Positions 6,601-13,122 of a DNA stretch of 22,232 nt are shown piece after piece. Position numbers and translations under genes: made by a program. The DNA lies in the NCBI GenBank assembly GCA_964368965.1, contig CAYJDR010000037.1:1-22232 (forward strand), in the 5' to 3' direction. Origin of the DNA: CAYJDR01 sp964368965 (GTDB taxonomy: Bacteria > Chrysiogenota > Deferribacteres > Deferribacterales > Mucispirillaceae). Numbering within the stretch: position 1 is the first letter of the stretch; each line of letters begins with the position of its first letter. Below the pieces are notes generated by a model. It was not told where the DNA came from, made no database searches, and worked only from the letters and a program-made list of their open reading frames with translations.

Positions 6601-8670
6601 AAAGCAATCATAGGCATCATTCTACCTATCGAGCTTGACAGAACAGAGAGCGAAACAGACTACTCTAACATATTCCTACAATACAACTTTGAGGGTGTTG
6701 CAACGTTCGCAGAAGCCGTGTTTAAAATGGGCAAAATGCCGTTCGTGCGTGGTGGTAGCTATGCTTTCTACTCTGGCACAGATAAAAAGACTATCTTCTC
6801 ACACATTATCGAAAATACTGCGCCTGAAAAAAACTTGACAGCAGAACAATTTAAGGCAGCTATCAACAAATACAAAATCACGCCTACAAAGCTACTTGAA
6901 GCGTGCATGTATAACCTACGCTTTATGCCTTACCTAGAGGAATATTTCGGCGTTAAAGGGCTGCTCAAAGGTGCATACTACTTTAGGGCACACATGAACG
7001 AGCATTTTGACGACAACACAAGGAAAATGGTTGCTAGATATAGCGATATTGATGTTGCAGATTTTCAAGATGGGCAAGTTGATTTAAACTGGTTCAACTC
7101 TACATATGAGGAGCTTGGCGAAAGTGAGTTCCAAAAACTATATGACGCCGCAAAGTATATCACAGACGGTGCAAAACATAAACGTGCCCAACACTTTGCA
7201 GATGCAATCCGTGGCAACCTTAGCTTGAAAGACGTTGTCGATAAAATCAACGATAAACGTACACCTGATATGGTGCTTGCATATGGTTTAATCCCGTTTG
7301 AAAAGGATAAAACAGCAGACGCTATCAAACGCTACAAATTTTTGCAGAACTTCTTGAAAGAGTCTAAACAGTTTGGCGCACAAAAGCGTGCAACTGAGGC
7401 GACAAAAGTGAAAATCGCCCTAAACAACCTTGCACGTAACTATGGCATGAGGGACTCAAACCGCTTTATGTGGAGCATGGAAATTGAAATGTTCGAGCAA
7501 ATCAAAGAGCTCTTCACACCAACTATGGTTGAAGATGCTGAAATGTACATCTCGATTGAAGATATCCAAAAACCAAAAATCATGGTATCAAAAGGCGGTA
7601 AAGCTCAAAAATCTATACCTGCTAACTTGAAAAAACATGAGCATGTACTAAAGCTCAACGAAGCTGTAAAAGATATCAAAAACCAATTCAAACGTGCAAA
7701 AGCAACATTTGAAGATTGCATGGTTTATGAAGATGAGTTCATGGTTGACGAGCTTAAAAACTTACAAAATCACCCTGTTATCTCTATGATACTAAAAGAC
7801 TTATTGTTTGTATCTGGCAACACAATCGGATTGCTTGATGACGTTTGTACAAAGGCTGGTAAAAATGCTATCAGAGTGGCGCACCCTGTTGACTTACTCG
7901 AAAATAACGTATGGACAGAGTGGCAAAAATATATGCTTGAAAACGCTGTTGCGCAACCATTCAAACAAGTGTTCCGTGAGCTATACACAGTTACAAAAGA
8001 TGAAGAGCAAGAAGCAGGCAAAACAACCAGATTTGCTGGTTATCAAATTGAGCCTAAGCGTGCATTAGGGCTGTTGAAAACTCGTGGCTGGATAGTGAAC
8101 GAATATGAAGGGTTTGAAAAAGTCAACCACAAGCACAACATACGCATAAACCTCTACTCATACGCCGACTGGTTCATGGCATCAGAAATCGAAAGCCCTA
8201 CACTAGAGCTTATCGAGTTTATCGACAACAAAACCGATAAACGTGTTGAGCTATCATCTATCAGCAAAGTATTGTATAGCGAAATCATGCGTGACTTAGA
8301 CCTAGTAGTCAGCGTTGCATACGTTGGCGGTGTCGACCCACTAATGAACCACACAACGATAGAAATGCGCACACGCATACTCGAGCATAACCTCAACTTA
8401 TTCGGTATCAAAAACTACTCGATTGATAAAAATCACATCATGATCGAAGGCAAGTTGCACACATATAGCGTACACCTTGGCAGTGCCGTTGCACACATCA
8501 AGGGGCGTGGCATGTTGCCTGTGTTCCCAGTACATTCGCAACACCGTGGGCATATCTTCCTGCCGTTCATTGATAGCGACCCAAAAACAAGCGAACTAGT
8601 TTCACTTGTGCTAATGCTTGCAGAAGATAACAAAATCAAAGACCCTAACATATTGCTACACTTGCGTTAG
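3658..8670 (+). CDS. Giant DUF5724/DUF4132/DUF7737-type protein, 1670 residues, function unknown
   Basis: Start chosen at ATG 3658, because GAGGGA (3646-3651) lies 6 nt upstream. An in-frame TTG at 3625 would overlap the previous gene and has no better site. No signal peptide or clear membrane helix, so probably cytosolic. The N-terminal half is alpha-helical and resembles DUF5724, with HEAT-like helical repeats visible around residues 500-570 (SKRSEVRQYASNLLLKASDD and following). The C-terminal third carries the DUF4132 hallmarks: QPFKQVFREL near 1433, RFAGYQI, and LLKTRGW near 1475. A final DUF7737-like block has SKVLYSEIMRDLDLVVSV near 1534, HTYSVHLGS near 1600, IFLPFIDSDP, and the closing LAEDNKIKDPNI. 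E. coli MolR also has DUF4132 but adds a WGR domain, which I do not see here. No nucleotide-binding motif or catalytic triad was recognised. It is co-directional with, and 13 nt after, the small beta-grasp gene, so the two are probably one operon. Confidence 0.85.
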   Translation: MSKYSAYYVLENAINEIKARKPLTQVQFDVIYSSRGNSWGGKSLNIEFDSLQEMKNSFYIQYFYTELNDLNKAIFDKHLETSLTLGQHTGRYNCFRCYRSVSQPINLSNYLGFIYALYAYQAEGFDIFEYLAGKEYEYTTMYEISTYYACLLSLGNSTGEKLYNVFHAMIYDNEQLVMLSHDIIRGLIMSTRPNTNEMVMDLLKSAKLSEGLRSAVMESIDFGTLATFKYFLEYVRSENLTRFSSVKRAFMCFSGTEYRVDESSADLICQYTYDCLLDGKTEEYLNTTDSLKVYMALYSMACNEFEDTLLHMINNMRNAPMHIALIYASFLNNGGFCLSDDMVAYLLENIDQPESMYILESTPKNIHDDGLKRLFISKIAEALPKMKSKIIKIKSLDGITEDKHDMDSLYMQAVNYAHEIDDLYDVVYPLFNKYFSEYRFYYIDKIRERSGYGWNNDESRHGEMADVMLAIPAARAALTDALASTSGMFAYKLLEARTEELTKADFIAISDSFKSKRSEVRQYASNLLLKASDDIIIECAKHLLADKKVEKRSAGISLLYGAYDKIATNQNFIAMQEDIRNANIPDELVKERDQLLGEKTAVDTPTGFDFDSVAPLQFKKEIAYDKNVAELFRSAVSKLTGNKISNQVKLSDVKSMIEKFTAIYESHIDEDIKVEYARYSNDTKEIETRKVGHDIFLTYTTYYHDQHYKSQPFYLEYAEMLSPLTDEEFFTLTIFAEMFDQAQRLIVERYTDNVRYLEGLNTGYILNDVFGIDIDVVKNPTSVQLFDDEDHFKRFNVYLGTTALHRYETHENMWKDHSKALANIAIQFIMFDYERQECKRPIFKQFEDIANTYKKRADKIITQAEESYMFRLNGFIDAILKYAEKTLDRETYDFIFYNMLTIFVDREYTMPTELMQTLFNKIADGEISKDYVIKIVLNEAKEKIRGGGTMATQVARRAKNSLYHGMKKFDEKAQNAVIETYKAIIGIILPIELDRTESETDYSNIFLQYNFEGVATFAEAVFKMGKMPFVRGGSYAFYSGTDKKTIFSHIIENTAPEKNLTAEQFKAAINKYKITPTKLLEACMYNLRFMPYLEEYFGVKGLLKGAYYFRAHMNEHFDDNTRKMVARYSDIDVADFQDGQVDLNWFNSTYEELGESEFQKLYDAAKYITDGAKHKRAQHFADAIRGNLSLKDVVDKINDKRTPDMVLAYGLIPFEKDKTADAIKRYKFLQNFLKESKQFGAQKRATEATKVKIALNNLARNYGMRDSNRFMWSMEIEMFEQIKELFTPTMVEDAEMYISIEDIQKPKIMVSKGGKAQKSIPANLKKHEHVLKLNEAVKDIKNQFKRAKATFEDCMVYEDEFMVDELKNLQNHPVISMILKDLLFVSGNTIGLLDDVCTKAGKNAIRVAHPVDLLENNVWTEWQKYMLENAVAQPFKQVFRELYTVTKDEEQEAGKTTRFAGYQIEPKRALGLLKTRGWIVNEYEGFEKVNHKHNIRINLYSYADWFMASEIESPTLELIEFIDNKTDKRVELSSISKVLYSEIMRDLDLVVSVAYVGGVDPLMNHTTIEMRTRILEHNLNLFGIKNYSIDKNHIMIEGKLHTYSVHLGSAVAHIKGRGMLPVFPVHSQHRGHIFLPFIDSDPKTSELVSLVLMLAEDNKIKDPNILLHLR

Positions 8671-8696
8671 TAACAAGTTATCAACAATTACAAACA

Positions 8697-8734
8697 TCGC
8701 CTACCAACATTTCTGTTAGTAGGCGACTTCTTTT
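8697..8734 (+). terminator. Rho-independent terminator after the DUF4132 gene
   Basis: Arms TCGCCTACCAAC and GTTAGTAGGCGA form a 12-bp stem with one C/A mismatch around a 6-nt loop. CTTCTTTT follows. It starts 27 nt after the stop codon of the giant gene. Confidence 0.8.
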
Positions 8735-8746
8735 ATAAACTCAGTC

Positions 8747-8763
8747 TGCCTAAATTTTAGGCA
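8747..8763. repeat. Perfect 8-bp dyad, possible operator
   Basis: TGCCTAAA, a single T, then TTTAGGCA. There is no T-tract on either side to make it a normal terminator, so it may be a protein-binding dyad or a minor hairpin in the 3' region of the minus-strand glycosyltransferase transcript. Confidence 0.4.
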
Positions 8764-8856
8764 ATTATCTCGAAATAGCTATGGATATTAGATTGCATGT
8801 GTTAGAAACATGTGGATAACTTCACATACATTTGTAACGATATATTGAAATTTAAA

Positions 8857-9075
8857 CTATTTTAAACTATTGATATTATTATTCTTATTAGGCTTTTCAA
8901 CTTCTTCAGCTGTTGAGTCGATAATGATGATATCATCACCATATTGGCTATCAGCGCCGTTATTCTTCTTGCGCCTAAATAAACTTACAATCTTTATGCC
9001 TATAGCGGCTATAAAAGCTAGCCACGCAATGAACGTCACAAATATTAATGTAATGAAACCTGCTAAAAATCTCAT
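8857..9075 (-). CDS. Small single-helix membrane protein, unknown function
   Basis: 72 residues. An N-terminal hydrophobic segment (about residues 4-31, starting FLAGFITLIFVTFIAWLAF) is followed by the positive cluster FRRKK and then an acidic, Asn-rich soluble tail. By the positive-inside rule the tail is probably cytoplasmic. The ATG at 9075 is 2 nt after the stop of the upstream glycosyltransferase. Its Shine-Dalgarno (AAGAGG) is formed by the last two codons of that gene, which argues strongly for a real, translationally coupled gene. A competing plus-strand reading frame over the same bases lacks such signals. I do not recognise a family; by context it could be an envelope accessory factor, but this is inference only. 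Confidence 0.65.
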   Translation of the reverse strand: MRFLAGFITLIFVTFIAWLAFIAAIGIKIVSLFRRKKNNGADSQYGDDIIIIDSTAEEVEKPNKNNNINSLK

Positions 9076-9077
9076 TG

Positions 9078-10145
9078 TTACCTCTTAAATTCTTTTATGT
9101 GTTGCAACAAGTCACCAATCAATAATTCTGGAGTCATATCAGCCATACATGCAATACCTTTATCGCAACTAAAACCGTTGCATATTGACCTACAATCAAT
9201 GTCAAGTTTAAGCTCTTTGTGCATTGGTGTGCCTATCGCCCATGATGGGTCACTAGGGCCAACAAATGTGCTAGATGGCACGTTCAACGCTACAGCAAGA
9301 TGCCTTGGAAATGAACAGTTGCCAATATGGTATGAAGCATTCGCAACCAAAGCACCAGATATACGCATTGATGGGCACTCCTCAGGAAATATCACACTAG
9401 ATTTGTCTTCCAACTCATTAATGCAATCTTGAACTTGTTGCTCCTCGCCTGGCCCTCTCATAAACAAAAACTTAGCATTAGGATATGCTTGTTTAATCTC
9501 ACGCAGTAATTGTGCATAGTACCCAGCTGGGTAGCGCCTAATTTCGTTGCGTTGGGTGCAATCAACGCTTATCAACATGTCTTTACTTTTATCATAGCCA
9601 AAGTTTGCTAGTATTTCATCTGCGATAATGCGCTCATCGTCAGCTACATACCATTCAGGTTTTTCATCACCACTAACACTAATCCCTAAAGGTTGCAACA
9701 CGTTAACCCTCTGAAAGCCAGCATAAACAGGTGGAGAGGTTGTTAAGTGCGTGTAACATATATTATACTGCCAGCGTTTAGAGCGTATGCCTAATTTGTA
9801 TTTAGCGCCTGAAAATATCACCTGCATCAAGCACCTAGGTAAGTTTTGCATAGATACTACAACATCATAGTTACCTTGCTTTGCAACACGCCTATAAAAT
9901 GCTATCTGTTTAAGTAAATTTGGCTGCTCAGCCTTATCTATCAAAAGTAGTTGCGATACGTGTGGGTTATTTTGAAATACTTCACCACACATTTTCTCTG
10001 TTAATATGTCTATGCGAGCTTCGGGGAACGCTCCTTTAAGTTTAGCAACAGCCGCAGTTGATATTAAGACATCACCACGTTGGCGTTGTTGTATAAACAA
10101 TATCCTATTAGGCTTTTCAGTTATCAAAGCGTTCTTCTCTTTCAT
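9078..10145 (-). CDS. Glycosyltransferase family 9 (heptosyltransferase-like)
   Basis: 355 residues with the two-Rossmann-domain layout of GT9 (ADP-heptose:LPS heptosyltransferases). The N-terminal domain has RILFIQQRQRGDVLISTAAV, where the Asp of GDVL (D25) matches the proposed catalytic base of WaaC. The C-terminal domain has a donor-site region, GNCSFPRHLAVALNVPSSTF (about 275-294), followed by GPSDPSWA. The usual family motif there is G-x-D-(T/S)-G-x-x-H. Here the Asp is Cys277 and the Gly is Phe279, while the His (282) is kept. A Cys-rich C-terminal stretch (CRSICNGFSCDKGIAC) is like that of several anaerobe GT9 proteins. No signal peptide; probably acts at the inner face of the cytoplasmic membrane in LPS or envelope-glycan assembly. 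It is divergent from the nucleotide-sugar genes. The exact donor sugar cannot be deduced, and heptose is not guaranteed given the altered motif. Confidence 0.85.
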   Translation of the reverse strand: MKEKNALITEKPNRILFIQQRQRGDVLISTAAVAKLKGAFPEARIDILTEKMCGEVFQNNPHVSQLLLIDKAEQPNLLKQIAFYRRVAKQGNYDVVVSMQNLPRCLMQVIFSGAKYKLGIRSKRWQYNICYTHLTTSPPVYAGFQRVNVLQPLGISVSGDEKPEWYVADDERIIADEILANFGYDKSKDMLISVDCTQRNEIRRYPAGYYAQLLREIKQAYPNAKFLFMRGPGEEQQVQDCINELEDKSSVIFPEECPSMRISGALVANASYHIGNCSFPRHLAVALNVPSSTFVGPSDPSWAIGTPMHKELKLDIDCRSICNGFSCDKGIACMADMTPELLIGDLLQHIKEFKR

Positions 10146-10169
10146 TTCAACCTCGCAAAAATATCATAC

Positions 10170-10199
10170 ATACTACATTACTAGCTACATCATTGGCAA
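10170..10199 (-). promoter_or_regulatory. Putative promoter of the glycosyltransferase/membrane-protein pair
   Basis: On the minus strand there is TTGCCA (10199-10194), an 18-nt spacer, then TAGTAT (10175-10170). The start would be near 10163, about 18 nt before the ATG. Moderate match only. Confidence 0.4.
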
Positions 10200-10225
10200 G
10201 AGTTTTATAATCTATTTTTTAACAC

Positions 10226-10254
10226 TTGCACAATAGCTGTAAAACACGTATAAT
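10226..10254 (+). promoter_or_regulatory. Sigma-70 promoter of the UDP-glucuronate decarboxylase gene
   Basis: TTGCAC (10226-10231), a 17-nt spacer, then a perfect TATAAT (10249-10254). The start would be near 10261, about 25 nt before the ATG at 10286. It lies back to back with the minus-strand glycosyltransferase promoter. Confidence 0.75.
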
Positions 10255-10285
10255 TAGTGACTTTAAATTGAGGTTTATCAAAAAA

Positions 10286-11233
10286 ATGAAAACAATATTA
10301 GTCACCGGCGGAACAGGCTTTTTAGGCTCTAACTTATGTATACGCTTAATCAATGAAGGTTACAAAGTAATTTGCGTTGACAATAATTACACAGGGCGCA
10401 TGTCGAACATTAGTACTATCATCAACAACCCAAATTTCACTTTTATTGAACATGATATTATACAACCACTTGAAATAGAAGAAAAAATCGACCAAATATA
10501 CCACATGGCGTGCCCTGCATCGCCACCAGCATACCAAGGCAAGCACGCTATCACTACTACGAAAACATGCGTATATGGCTCAATCAACATGCTTGACTTA
10601 GCTGAAAAACACAATGCAACTATATTGCTTTCTTCAACTTCAGAAGTTTACGGTGAGCCACTTGTTCACCCTCAACCTGAAAGCTACCGCGGTAACGTTA
10701 ACCCAATAGGTATCAGAGCATGCTACGACGAAGGGAAACGCTGTGCCGAAAGTTTATTTTTCGACTACCACAGGCACCACGGCGTTGATATAAAAGTTAT
10801 ACGCATATTTAACACATATGGCATTAACATGGATCCTAAAGACGGCAGAGTCGTTTCAAATTTTATCTGTCAAGCTTTACGTGGTGAAGATATTACAATA
10901 TATGGCGATGGCTCACAAACTCGCTCGTTCTGTTTCAGCGATGATTTAATAGAAATAATCGTACGTGTCATGAACGCTGGCAAAGATTTTACAGGGCCTA
11001 TCAACACCGGCAACCCTGGTGAGTTCACTATAAAAGAACTTGCGGAAAAAGTCGTCGAAAAAACAGGCACAACATCAAAAATAATTTATAAAGAACTACC
11101 ATCTGACGACCCTACTCAACGTCGCCCAGATATTTCTTTTGCAAAAAAACAGTTCGGTTGGGAACCAAAAATAGCACTAGATGAAGGGCTTGATAAAACA
11201 ATCGCATACTTCGCTGAAGAACTAAAAAGGTAA
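10286..11233 (+). CDS. UDP-glucuronate decarboxylase (UDP-xylose synthase), SDR family
   Basis: 315 residues from the ATG at 10286. An upstream in-frame ATG at 10226 would add 20 non-conserved residues and begins inside the -35 element, so it is rejected. It is an extended short-chain dehydrogenase with the NAD-binding GGTGFLGS (about residues 8-15), CPASPPAYQ typical of UXS enzymes, the serine region LLSSTSEVYGEP, and a catalytic Tyr147-x-x-x-Lys151 (YDEGK). The C-terminal DPTQRRPDI motif is also characteristic of the UXS/ArnA-decarboxylase group. The enzyme converts UDP-glucuronate to UDP-xylose with an NAD-bound 4-keto intermediate, in the cytosol. Its substrate would come from the UDP-glucose dehydrogenase encoded about 1.9 kb downstream. 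The Shine-Dalgarno (GAGG, 10270-10273) is rather far from the start (12 nt). Some relatives release the 4-keto-pentose instead, so the exact product is inferred. Confidence 0.88.
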   Translation: MKTILVTGGTGFLGSNLCIRLINEGYKVICVDNNYTGRMSNISTIINNPNFTFIEHDIIQPLEIEEKIDQIYHMACPASPPAYQGKHAITTTKTCVYGSINMLDLAEKHNATILLSSTSEVYGEPLVHPQPESYRGNVNPIGIRACYDEGKRCAESLFFDYHRHHGVDIKVIRIFNTYGINMDPKDGRVVSNFICQALRGEDITIYGDGSQTRSFCFSDDLIEIIVRVMNAGKDFTGPINTGNPGEFTIKELAEKVVEKTGTTSKIIYKELPSDDPTQRRPDISFAKKQFGWEPKIALDEGLDKTIAYFAEELKR

Positions 11234-11269
11234 TCAGCAATCTTGCTTAAACAGGATAGGCGTTGATGT

Positions 11270-11294
11270 CACTTGACTATTCACTAGCCAAGTG
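11270..11294. repeat. Inverted repeat overlapping the msbA-like gene promoter, possible operator
   Basis: CACTTG (11270-11275) and CAAGTG (11289-11294) flank 13 nt. The left arm covers the start of the -35 hexamer and the right arm ends two bases before the -10. The position suits a repressor site, but the arms are only 6 bp. Confidence 0.35.
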
Positions 11295-11301
11295 CTAATA
11301 T
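11273..11301 (+). promoter_or_regulatory. Sigma-70 promoter of the exporter-ugd-galE operon
   Basis: TTGACT (11273-11278), a 17-nt spacer, then TATAAT-like TAATAT (11296-11301). The start would be near 11308, about 30 nt before the chosen ATG at 11339. No terminator is visible after the decarboxylase gene, so read-through from upstream is also possible. Confidence 0.7.
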
Positions 11302-11338
11302 TTCAATCCTACAACAATACATAATGGTGATAAATTAT

Positions 11339-13108
11339 ATGTCAGAAACTAAACAAAAGGAAGGCTCGTTAGCTGAAGGCTTTCGCAAATTATATCCGTT
11401 CATAAAGCCATATCAATTCAGGGCGGCCTTAGCTATTATTTTAACTATACCTATTGGTGCGATGGACGCAGTTATTGCATGGTCACTTAAGCCATACATG
11501 GACATCGTACTACTTCAAGAGTCTGCAAATAGTGCAAAGAGCTTTAGTGCCGCACTTGTTCCACTTTTAATCGTGGGCTTTAGCCTTACGCAGAGTTTAT
11601 TAAACTACGTTGCTACATACTTAAACACATGGGCTGGTCAAAAAATCACCATGGGGCTCAAGAAAACACTTTATAATAAGCTTATACACTACAATGCCTC
11701 GTTTTTTGACAAGCAAAACTCTGGCGATATACTGTTTAGGTTTAATAACGATGCTGACTTAGCTTGCGCTGGTTTGCTTAGCCATATTAAGATGTTTACG
11801 ACGCGTTTTTTCTCGTCTATATCGCTTATTATAGTTTTACTATATAACTCATGGCAACTTGCAATCCTTGCCATATTTGTGCTTGGTGCAGCATTATATC
11901 CGCTTACGACTATCCGTAAAAAAATCAAATCACTTATGGATAGAAGCGTATTCTCAGGTGCTGCCGTTATGACTCAATATAATGAAACATTCAACGGCAA
12001 CAGAATTATCACGTCTTACAACTTATATGATAGGCAAAATAAATCATTCAATACGACTCTTGATAGCCTCTTCACAATTGGTATCAAAGTTATACAACGC
12101 ACTGGGTTGCTATCTCCATTAATGCACTTTATCGTATCGTTAGGTATTGCTGGCGTTATTTGGCTTGGTAGTTACTTAATTGCTCAAGGTGAGATCACTG
12201 CTGGTAACTTCGTTTCGTTCATTACAGCACTAATTATGCTATACACACCGATTAAACAGCTTGGTAGCACGTATACATCTGTGCAAATGTCACTCATGGC
12301 AGTTGAACGTATCTTCGAAGTGTTGGAAAAAGAGCCAGAAATCAAAGATAAAGAAGAAGCAAAACCACTAAACGAAGCATGCGGCGTTATCGAATATAAA
12401 GATGTATGCTTTGAATATACTGAAAATAAACCTGTCTTAAAAGGCGTAAATTTAACTGTAAATGCAGGCCAAACTGTAGCTTTTGTTGGCAACTCTGGTG
12501 GCGGCAAAACGACAATGGTAAACTTATTACCACGATTTTATGAAGTGAAATCAGGTAGCATAACAATCAATGGTGAAGATATACGCGATGTTACGCTTGA
12601 GTCACTACGTGATAATATTGCGATTGTATTCCAAGATAACTTCTTATTTGCAGGCACAATACGCACTAACTTATTAGTCGGCAAGGAAGATGCAACTGAT
12701 GAAGAGCTTATGTCAGCACTAAAGAGCGCATGCCTAGATGATTTCATCGAGTCACTTGAAGATGGTTTAGAAACCCAAATTGGTGAACGTGGAATTTTAT
12801 TATCAGGTGGCCAAAAACAACGTATAGCTATTGCTCGTGCATTCTTAAAAGACTCACCGATAGTTATACTCGACGAAGCAACATCTGCACTTGATACAAA
12901 ATCAGAAGCTATAGTACAAAAAGCTATTGAAAATCTAATGCAACACAGAACTGTTTTCGTTATTGCACATAGACTTTCGACAGTGCGCAACGCAGATAAA
13001 ATCGTTGTAGTAAATCAAGGCGAAATCGCTGAAATGGGCACACATAACGAGTTGATCGAAAAAGATAACTCGATCTATGCATCGCTATACAAAACACAAC
13101 TAGTATAA
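11339..13108 (+). CDS. MsbA-like lipid/glycolipid ABC exporter (fused TMD-NBD)
   Basis: 589 residues from ATG 11339, preceded by GGTGA 8 nt upstream. An ATG 15 nt earlier (11324) is in frame but has no ribosome-binding site. The half-transporter has an N-terminal six-helix domain (about residues 20-310) and a C-terminal ATPase. The ATPase shows Walker A GNSGGGKTT (near 388), Q-loop VFQDNFLF, signature LLSGGQKQR, Walker B IVILDEATSALD (near 510) and the H-loop IAHRLSTV. Length and the NBD sequence fit MsbA, the homodimeric inner-membrane flippase for lipid A-core. Type I half-exporters for other lipid-linked glycans or peptides look similar. Its position between nucleotide-sugar genes supports an envelope-glycan role. 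It is followed by ugd after 14 nt, so these are co-transcribed. Exact substrate is inferred. Confidence 0.85.
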   Translation: MSETKQKEGSLAEGFRKLYPFIKPYQFRAALAIILTIPIGAMDAVIAWSLKPYMDIVLLQESANSAKSFSAALVPLLIVGFSLTQSLLNYVATYLNTWAGQKITMGLKKTLYNKLIHYNASFFDKQNSGDILFRFNNDADLACAGLLSHIKMFTTRFFSSISLIIVLLYNSWQLAILAIFVLGAALYPLTTIRKKIKSLMDRSVFSGAAVMTQYNETFNGNRIITSYNLYDRQNKSFNTTLDSLFTIGIKVIQRTGLLSPLMHFIVSLGIAGVIWLGSYLIAQGEITAGNFVSFITALIMLYTPIKQLGSTYTSVQMSLMAVERIFEVLEKEPEIKDKEEAKPLNEACGVIEYKDVCFEYTENKPVLKGVNLTVNAGQTVAFVGNSGGGKTTMVNLLPRFYEVKSGSITINGEDIRDVTLESLRDNIAIVFQDNFLFAGTIRTNLLVGKEDATDEELMSALKSACLDDFIESLEDGLETQIGERGILLSGGQKQRIAIARAFLKDSPIVILDEATSALDTKSEAIVQKAIENLMQHRTVFVIAHRLSTVRNADKIVVVNQGEIAEMGTHNELIEKDNSIYASLYKTQLV

Positions 13109-13122
13109 GAGGAATTATAAAG

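Noticed and set aside
3658..8670. Calling the giant protein MolR or part of a MoxR-VWA ternary system
   Set aside because: No WGR domain is visible and no MoxR ATPase, VWA or SWIM gene lies next to it; only the DUF4132-type regions are shared.
8671..8856. Possible replication origin (DnaA box, AT-rich DNA, inverted repeats)
   Set aside because: Only one perfect box is present and no dnaA, dnaN or similar origin genes are near. TTATCAACA-like 9-mers elsewhere lie mostly in coding sequence.
8870..9088. Plus-strand 72-residue hydrophobic reading frame opposite the small membrane protein
   Set aside because: It overlaps the minus-strand frame, which has a coupled start and a Shine-Dalgarno in the preceding gene. 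The plus frame has no ribosome-binding site and is explained as the antisense of a hydrophobic-helix gene.
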